Shown piece after piece: positions 36,241 to 45,674 of a DNA stretch of 64,000 bases. The stretch's first letter is position 1. Each line of letters begins with the position of its first letter. The DNA is from Adineta vaga (taxonomy: Eukaryota; Rotifera), in assembly GCA_021613535.1 (NCBI GenBank), contig CP075493.1, forward strand, positions 2,914,001-2,978,000. The letters are read 5' to 3'. The translations under genes were made by a program, and so were the position numbers. A model generated the notes under the pieces. The model made no database searches, had not been told where the DNA came from, and worked only from the letters and a program-made list of their open reading frames with translations.

Positions 36241-38512
36241 ATGAGAAGACAATTATTGCATTTTTTTGCGTAAATACAACAACAATTAGACGATGTCTGC
36301 ATATATCAAATTAAGTTCTTTTCTTTCGACATCCCATTTGTTTATACTATTATTTCGGTTGTAATATTGCTTTAAACTCTTCATATGACACTTTTCCATC
36401 ATGATCAAGGCAATCAGCTTCACCAATCATTTCTATCACATCATCCTAGAAATTTAAGCAATCAAATCAAAAATGAAAAAAGATTATACAATATATTTTA
36501 CTTCAGTAATATGTTCACCGAGTCTTACAAGCATATCATAAAGTTCATTTTTATCAATAAAACCATCTTTATTCTTATCAAAAACCTATATAAAGTAAAA
36601 TAAAAGAATAATAAATCAATAGAAATAATCATTTACATTGAACACTTTTTCCAGTTCCATACCACTACCACCGGTTGATTTACGTCTTTGCATCATTATA
36701 AGAAATTCATCAAAATCGACGCTACCATCACCTAAATAATAAATTTAACGAACAATCTTATCAATAAAATTTAGTGCAGAATTGAAAAGAACTTTACCAT
36801 CAATATCTACTTTTGATATCACAGATGAAATGTCTTCATGACTAGGTGAATATCCCAGTGAATTCATTAATGAATGAATTTCTGAATTCGATATACTTCC
36901 ATCTCCATCTCTGTCAAGTAAAGAGAATGATTCTTCGAACACTAAATACAAATAGTAAGAACACTGAGAATTAATAATGAATCTTCCTACCAGCAATTTG
37001 ATCTTCAGAAAATCCATGTGCTTCACTCAATTCTCGTCGACTTTTACCAGTAGTTGTCTAAAGAAGAAAAATGGAAACAATTCATTTGTTTTCTTCTTCT
37101 TCTTCTTCTTCTTCTAAACCTACAATTAAAACATAAGTTGTCGTACTAGTAACGGTATGTTTGTACGTTATCGTATTTTCACAATGCATCGACGAGGCTG
37201 TTATCAATCTATCAGAATTATTCGAATTTACATATAAACTATTTTCTCCTGTTGATATTGCTGTTCTGTACATGTGCTTGTCTTAACAAGAGAAGATTGC
37301 AGACGTAGTAGAAGAGAAAAAGTACATCAAGATGGTTATTTACATAGAAGAGACCATCATTAACTGTGATAGCCAAATATAATATCTTTGTTTTCGATTC
37401 TCTAATGTCTTCTTCGTGTATGTGTGTGATAACAACACAATGTAGCGAGAAAATATTAATCTAATTCTTAAGTTTTTCCATAACCTTTCTTTGTTATTTA
37501 TGTATTTATTGAGACAGAAACTAAATTAAGTTTGTTCGTTTAATTAAACATTCCTGTTAAGATTATTAAATGATAAAACATCAGTTAATTTATTAGTTGA
37601 GATGAAAAATTAACTAACTTAGTACACTCGAAGTTAATACGATGATACATCGAAATAAGAGAATATCTTGACCTTAATAGCTAACATATGTAGACGATAA
37701 CAAGTCATCATCAATCTTATTTGTCATTTATGTCGTTCTTTTACGAATTTTTCATCCTAATCTCTCCGATAAGAAAGTTATTTTAAATAGCGAAACAGAA
37801 GTAACTTAACTTACAATCATCCAATCATCAAGAATTTGAAGATTAGGTGTTAATTGATAAGGATCTTCAATCAATGGTCGACGTCGTGGACATTCAAGTG
37901 TACATGATTCGGAATGTTGATGTACTCGATTTTCTTTCGTAGGTGTTTCAAATGATATTTGATCATTTTCTTGTGAACATAAAGATGATGTTGATGATGA
38001 TGTTGGTGAACCTAATGTAAATGTTACTGTACGTGATGATCTTGTCGGAAGATTTTCATCATTAATTGCAAGATCCAATCCTTCTCTTGTCATATTTGAA
38101 TTAAATGTGCACATACTAAATAAGATGAGTTTGTCATAATGACAAATGCTCATTGACTGACAATTCGAATTTATTTGATAAAGAGAATTTCAAAATATGA
38201 TAATATTGTTAACAAGAAAGACGTTAATCGAGATATTGACAATAGTCCAAATGGGTTAACTGGCGTTGTTGCTTTCTTTTATTGATTTACAGCTAAAGTA
38301 TGAGTCGACATCGAGATAGGGTAATGAAATAAAGAATAGTATCTAAGAGAAAGAAATGTCGACGATTTGTTCTGTCGTCTGTATTTTTGTCAATGATCTG
38401 CAAAAGAAATTAGCTTTGTTATTGGTGCTTTTGTTTCCTTCTGATTCTCTTCGATTGCCATTAGATCTAATGGTAAACACAAAACAATTGCTTCACAATA
38501 CATGACTGTTTT
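36241..38512. repeat. Segmental duplication, copy 2 (about 2.3 kb)
   Basis: This is the partner of 27085-29404, in direct orientation 9.2 kb away. Differences are scattered substitutions and shortened microsatellites. To the right of 38512 it continues into DNA that also aligns in part with 51360-51575, so copy 2 keeps more of the ancestral flank than copy 1. Confidence 0.95.
36350..38114 (-). CDS. Calmodulin-like four-EF-hand protein, copy 2
   Basis: This is the paralogue of the gene at 27196-29006, with the same exon layout. The EF-hand half is unchanged in protein sequence as far as I checked: differences in the EF exons (near 36449 and 36719, for example) are synonymous, which suggests selection on both copies. 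The N-terminal exon differs. It reads CTFNSNMTREG rather than CTFNPDMTREG, NDQISFETP rather than NDRTSFETP, and its poly-Ser run is replaced by the shorter SPTSSSTSS. The optional exon near 37082-37273 has lost 4 bp at its 5' edge relative to copy 1, which breaks the frame if it is included. Skipping it keeps the phase-0 joint to TTTGKSRRELSEAHGFSED. Met at 38114 was chosen as in copy 1. The stop is at 36350-36352. Confidence 0.85.
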
Positions 38513-41500
38513 TCCTATACAATTATCCATGATCCGAGATATGACAAAAACATTCGAAAGAATCTTCTCAAATAGACTAAGAAGTTTCTTGATTATCTTA
38601 CCATTTAATCAGAATTTATCTAAACAAATGAGATATTTCGAAAGCAAAAACAAGACGAGAATTATCTATTCGATGTATTTATATTACTTATGATTAGCAA
38701 TTGCAAACCATCGAATTGTATACATTACTTTGGATAAATTTCGAAAAACATATGTGTATGTATATCAAATATAAGATAGAGAAACAGGCTTAACTCAAAA
38801 AAGTGTTATTTGAGACTCGGAATACATATCGATTCGGAACAACGTCAATCGAAAAGAACACACATATACAAACAAATGTTTTTATTCAATAAATAAGTTA
38901 ATTTGATTCTCTGTTGATAATAGTAGAGAACATCGACCCCTTTTTTTCTCAGCGATAAGAAAAGACGAGTTCACAATCGAATATAGATTGAAAGCTCAAA
39001 TTAATCACTTCATTAGCTATAGTCTGAAAAAGTATGTCATTGATATAAGATAGCTTCTTTTTTTGATCTAGATATCTCTAAATCCGATATGATAAAATAT
39101 AAACAGTTAGTTCACTTATTATTATTCCTGTAATAAGAGTCAAAGTATTAGAGTGTAAGGTCAATAATAGGTCAAAATTGAAGAGTGCGGTAGTAGGCAC
39201 GTCAAGGTTTTATCAGTATGATTAATCGTTTTCTAGTCTGTCTGAACGAACGTGAATTGTAATTAAGTAGTGATAAAAAGTCTGTCTTAATTTGTTAGAT
39301 GATATCAAAAATTTTCTCGAATGGTTTTTTTGTTTACAAACACGACTGGAGCGGTTTTAACTAGATTCAAAATGATGTCTAAATAAGATAGAAATGGAGA
39401 CTAACTTATCATCTAAACTTTCAAATCACATCCTCATATCTTCACAACAAACATTGATTATCTTCAATATTCTTTTAAGATGAAAAATATATTTCCTATC
39501 AGTTTTCAAGTAACAAAGCAAGAGAAGAAAAATTGATTTGGACGTGAGGACCTGATGGTACATCATTGTAGACTGCTGTTAAATGAAGTTGATCGTAATC
39601 TTTTATTTTATATGATGGCAAAATAAAGTTGTGACTTGAACCCAGGACGATGGTTCCAGGAAGCAATATTCCGCTTATTTCCGGTGAAAACCTGCAGGAT
39701 ATCTATGTTTTCCGCGTTGGATACTATGGGAAAGTGCCTGGAATCCTGCTTCCATGAAATCTTCGGAAGGTCCTGGAACTGAACGGTTCCGGACAGGATT
39801 GCTTGATCTGGGCATCTGTATAAGTCATATCGAATGTCATTGAAGCCAAAATCAACTTATTTCCATTTTTTCCCATTTTAAATCTAATTTTTTTTCGTCA
39901 AACAGTCATATGCCAGTTGAAGAGAAGATGGTTCAACAAGTTCAATTTCATCTAATAAAAAAAGTGATTAAAAGAAATGACTAATTTCAACAAAACTCCA
40001 AAAACACATAATCGAGAAATTATTCTTTTCGAAAAGAATTTCTACCTTGATGCTCATGAGAAAATGAATATTAACTTTAAGTTTCACACATATATCCTCA
40101 TTCTGACCGTTCTTAATTGTCATACGCACCATTTGCAGCTTTTTCTTTGTCGACAGTTGACTGAGCAGATGTAATTGGCCTTATGATTGTTGCATGATGA
40201 ACAAGTTTTTCAAACAAACACAAATATTCGGCGTCGTTGAATGATTCGATTTTATTATGTAAGGATTGATATGGCTCCATCAATAGAAACATTGCGTTTC
40301 GTTCAGCTGCTCTGCTTTTGTTGAATAGTGTAGAAATTGTTAACTCGATTCGAGTATTAAAATAAACTATTCAATCTCCACACTTTGCTCTTTGGCATAC
40401 AACACCTACACCCTCCAGATTTAAACCTCGTTTTGTAAGAAATTTCAAGTGTTCGTTTTCGAAATTCGAATTAATGGAAAATTATTAGAATTTATTAATC
40501 CTAGTACTGGACAATAGCAAGTTTTAAATTGTAGGTGTGATTTTTAGATGAAACAGACGACCATATCGGGATATATTAATATAGCCCAATAATGTCGACG
40601 AAAACTACAAAAAGAGGTTCGGTAGTACTAGGGTTAATAACAGTTCTAGAGTAAAAAGTAACAATTCTTGATCGTATATTTTCATATTAAATACAAGATT
40701 TTGTCCCAACAAAATCTTCGAAAAATGCGAGTTATTTATTGTATTTCTCTACATCTTATTACAATGTTAAATATTCATTTCTAGAATAGCTTCTTTTTTC
40801 GGTACTTTTCGCCTCATATTCTTAAGAATATGTAAGAAGAAATAGGTCTAATGAATTATGGTTGAAAATTTATAACATTCATAAGACAATATTTTTATTT
40901 GCATCTGAGGTTCTCTTGATAATACTGAACACAAAGCAAATGAAGAAAAACGTTTGATCCATTGCTTTCAATGTTCCGTCAATGTTGTAGATATTTTTTA
41001 AACATTTGATCAAATAAAAATCTCATCCAATCATACTTATTCGAAATATATTTTGCCAAAGAAATCCAGAAATTACTAAAAAGATTTAATAATTATATTT
41101 ATCTGATCGAACTGTATGCTTTTCTATGTCAGAATATTCCAATCAATCTTTTCGTTTAAAAGAATTTTCTCAATTTTGATCATTTTTAACATTAATGACA
41201 TAATTACAGAAAAGCAAAATGTTGTTTTTCAAGAAGTAAAAATAATAATTAAATAATCATCTAGTTTAAAATGAATATTATTACATCGTCATTTCTACCA
41301 GACAAATGTATTTAATAATGTTACAAATTTATCTATTTCTCATAACGTGATAACAAAACAGTTTTCTAGTCAGTAACAACCAATATGCTATATTAACGAA
41401 ATATTTATTCAAAAAATCTGAAAAATAAATTCAAGACTATCCGTAAAAGAAAAATATTCTTAGTTTTGTAATTTTTTTCTTCTCTCGCTCTCTTCTGTTA

Positions 41501-44500
41501 ATCTTCCAGTCACTATACAAATATACTTGTCTTCATATTCTTCTCCAGTGTTTGAAATTCAGATAAAGTCAAATTAAAACTTTCTTTTTAATGAATTTTG
41601 ATTACTTATGTAAAATTTTGAAGTTATTATCCATCATATATCGACGAGTTTAGTCAATTAAAATCTGATAAAACGTGTATCTTTTGAAAGCATAAGTTAA
41701 ATGTTGTTATATGCTCATTTTTCAGATCATAAAAGATATGAACGAAAGTTTTACATTGTATTTTCTTCGTTGATTATGATTCAAATTTGATTGATCCGAG
41801 TATCACAAAGAATAATATAACAAAGATATTCAATAAATAATTTCATTACTAATTGTCGATATGAAATATAAAGAAATTCGAAATCATGAGAGATGCATTA
41901 ATTCCAATTCTAGAACAATTCTAGAATTAGATTTGTTGCATTCTTACTCCTTAAAACAAATTTAACAGAAAAAAATATCAAATTAACTGTTGAATCTATG
42001 TTTTATTTCGGAATATTTTCATTTAATTTATATCGAATAAATAAATTCTCGAAGATTTATGGAAAAAAATCTTCATCTAGGAAAAAATTTCAGACGAGAA
42101 CAGAGTGATAAAAATTAATAATTTCATTTGAAAAAGATTAAAATTATCATCAATCATTAATTTCAACATAGAAAATAATATAATGTGCTTTTTTTGTCTT
42201 TTGGAATATTCATATAGACGTCATTAAAGTCAAAAATAAATTTAGATTAATAATTTGTAATCGAATAAAATATCTTTTAAGATAAAATATTTATAAAATT
42301 CTTCATTTTATTGCAGCTGATACTTATTAGATATTTCACAAAAACTTTGGTCCGACATATCCGTTATACAATTATTTAGAAAATATTGATTATCTTATCT
42401 TAATAGCTTTAGTTTCATATCGCTTAAACTCTGAGGTTGTCCTAAAAAAAATCCTTGTATAGATGAAAAGGGTCAATCGATTTTGTGACGACGGAAAATT
42501 CCAAGATGATAGCAAAAATGTGTTCTCTCCTCTATTTATGTTATTCGCCTTGTCTTTTCATAGATGAATACAAGATAAAATTATTTCTCATTCATAGCGA
42601 GCGATACATAGATAAATTCATAGAATAAGATTTCTTTTACATTACTCATCACAAATAAACGAAAACTTTCATGCTTTATCTGTCTTTTTCTATCATCAGT
42701 TCATTAGAAATCAAAATAATCATGAAGTCAGTTACTGGAATCATATATTCTAATTGATTCAATTTCCATATTAAAGTTACATAAATGATTTTTCAAATAT
42801 ACGAGTCGTTTATAATTTAAATTACTGATATCAGATTTTTTTGCGAGAAATCTTCGAAAAATGAATCAAATAATAATAGGACTCGAATTTAATTTTAGTA
42901 CGAAACGAAACGTCAATTTGATTTCTTTTTCCCATCAATCAAAAGATAAGTTTTAAGGAACAATCTTCATCTTTTCCAATAAAAAAACAACACGGAAGAA
43001 AAATTCGTTGTCTCTGATGAAATATTTATGAATAATTTGAAATTATATTTCGAAATCAATATAAAAGCTCTTTTATCTTTATAATTCAAACTGAACAATT
43101 TTTGTCTTAATTTTATTAAATCAAAAAGATTGGTGTTTAAAACAGAGTTTTTGCTTCTTGTGAATTAATTGAAGATGATGAATAAAGCGTACATTATAAT
43201 ATTCTTAGTATTTGTTTTCAAAACCATTTTGAGTATGAATGATGAAATTCAATTCAACGTCATTATAAATACCTATACGAATAATAATAAAAGTTGACAC
43301 TTTCTTTTAAGAAAGATTGTATTCATTAAAGGAAAAAATAGAGAAATTTCTCTATGGTATGATAATGTGTAGAATTAGAGAGAAAGAAAGCAAGACGAAA
43401 TATAAATCGAAGAAGAAAACGTATAAAATATGTTGCTCACTTCTACCTATGATAAAATAATCGAAACCATGTATATATTAAGAGATCTAATTAATACATA
43501 GATTAGCATGGGATTGATTCATTTCTATACAACACAATGACAGAAAATCATATTCAAATTTAATTTAATTATTTACTAGGATAGAGATAGAACGATCAAT
43601 GAATAATTGTGGAAGTTTGTCTTTAATAAAATGGTGAAACAATCTATTGGTTTGTGTTATTCAACATTTTCTCATTGATTTTTTGACACGAATGGCAATG
43701 CTATAGGCGGTGGAACGCCTAGGCTGAGTGAGGCTCATCCTTACCCGAATTTAGATTCTGATATTGAAATTTACTCAACATCGACTTGGTCGATAAGAAT
43801 AGTTTTATATAAATACAAAGATTGTACTTTATCGTATGCTTTGTGTTTAATCTCTATTGAAGAAAATTAGAACATTGATGTGAAACTGGACCTAATAAAC
43901 TATGTAATTATGATTTTTAATGACATCTTTTAGTTTATTTACAGAAAAAAGACAATGTTCTATCTGAATGAACAGTAGAATTATATGACTGAAACAAACA
44001 AATTAGGCATCTTCGACGAAATCGTTTCAGAAATCGTATGTTAGCTAGAGTGACAAGAGTGACAGAAGACTATAAGAGTGCTCTTCTTTCTTCTTAATAA
44101 AATCCGAGTTCATGTTTTCATAAATGTTTACTAGACAAGAAGTAATCTCTTCCGGGTATATCATCTATGTCAACGTTTAGATTTTAACAAATTATATCGA
44201 TGAAACGCTCTGCTGGATCAATTCTTGGATTTTACTAAAAAATTAATAGACAAAAAATCCTCGTTTTCTACAGAAAATTCTGATGATGACACTTTTCGGT
44301 CGATTTTATTGTTGGTCCAACGAATTCAACTAATGAATCTGAATGTCAATCCATATTTCCTCGTAACGCACATGAATTCTCAAACATGAATAATCTGAAT
44401 CATTTTCAGAACTAACAATATCATCTTTATCGTCTGTTTTGGATCAAAAGTACCTCTTATTTCGAAATGCGAGCTTCTGTATTATAATTCATCCACATCT

Positions 44501-44788
44501 TATCATCAAAACAAAGAAGACAAGCATTTTTTGGACATATGGCCTAATGTGAAATAAGTAGTTATCATATCTTTGAAAATAGTTTAAAATTCGTAAAAAC
44601 GCTGTTATAACGAAATTTCAACGCGTATTTTGACAAGTTTTGTCTATCTGGGAAGGAGACAGTACTTTGTTTCGAAAATCACAACACAAATAAATAGTTC
44701 GAATTTCAAACTACAGTTTTGTGTTCAGAACTTTTCATTTGTTTAGTAAAAGGAGAAAACAAGTTTGGCGCACAATATATAGGGTTTA
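38513..44788. other. Gene-poor AT-rich region
   Basis: Over 6 kb I find no convincing gene. Points of note: 38513-39290 is old flank of the duplication, partly shared with 51262-51575. A markedly more GC-rich island lies at about 39625-39830. The stretch at 43371-43480 resembles 49698-49805 on the far side of the ART-TPR gene, and 42530-42600 resembles 45160-45235. Small ORFs here (such as 38502-38693 and 39977-40174) lack protein-like composition. Confidence 0.5.
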
Positions 44789-44968
44789 ACTGAGCACAGT
44801 GGTGAATCTATTATTTTTATAACTGGGTGCGATTTAGGTTACAAACCATTTTAAGTCTAATAAAGGTTATTTCGACTTATTTTGGGCTTGATTTATTAAA
44901 AAAAAACTTTTAATAAGGTGCGATCGCAACCACCCCCTCATCTCGTTCAATTCGCCATTGACTGAGCC
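44789..44968. mobile_element. 164-bp hAT-like MITE with near-perfect 8-bp target duplication
   Basis: The element spans 44797-44960. The left end is CAGTGGTGAATCTA; the right end read on the other strand is CAATGGCGAATTGA, matching at 10 of 14 positions. The flanks are actgagca (44789-44796) and actgagcc (44961-44968), identical at 7 of 8 positions. The size, end sequence and duplication length fit an old hAT MITE. It has no coding capacity. A GGTGCGATCGCAACC palindrome lies inside. Confidence 0.75.
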
Positions 44969-45674
44969 TTGCCCTATTTGAAAACGTTCCGTCGGCCCTA
45001 GGAAGTGTTATACACATAGAATTATATTAATTCTTGCAGCATTATCAAAAAGTGACATGTTTTCTTCCTCGCGATTAGATTTAAACATTCTGCGAGTATA
45101 CAAATTATGGATTTTAATGAAGGGAAATATCTTAGAAAGATAAAGAATAATCGATTTTATGTTTCTTATCTATTTATGCTGTCCGCTCCGTCTTTTCATA
45201 CATGAATACAAGATAAAATGATTTTTCTCGTCTGATATAATTACACTACCATATATAAACAGACTTTCACTTGTCATTCAGTCTATACTGATCTTAAAAT
45301 AGTGAACTGTTCCACACTATTTTAAAATGATATATATTCTTTTTCGATTTTCTTCTTCTCTATGCATTTATAGGATAAATGATTCTTTTGCCGGAACACA
45401 AATGAATCATTCATCAAATATATGTATTTTATTGTTACAAGTCTGTTGAGTGGCTATTCTTTCACACTCAACACAGAAAAATTCTTCTTGTTATGTTTGA
45501 TACCAGCAAACATAACCGTGTAGGTCTTTTCTAGCAATACATGTCTATAGTACAGACATGTATTATTTACCTCAATATACGGTGGGTGATACTGCCCAGT
45601 TAGTGTTTCTCTATACGCGCGCGACTACACATATTTATTAATCTTCTCTTTATTACAGAAAAATAAAATATGAA
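44969..45674. other. 3' flank of the ART-TPR gene
   Basis: AT-rich DNA between the MITE and the stop codon of the minus-strand ART-TPR gene. It includes a short palindrome around 45527-45559 (ATACATGTCTATAGTACAGA... region). No gene is seen. Confidence 0.45.

Noticed and set aside
39625-39665. tRNA-like B-box (GGGTTCAAGTC on the minus strand)
   Set aside because: There is no A-box at the right distance, and the flanking bases cannot form a T-stem or acceptor stem, so I do not call a tRNA.
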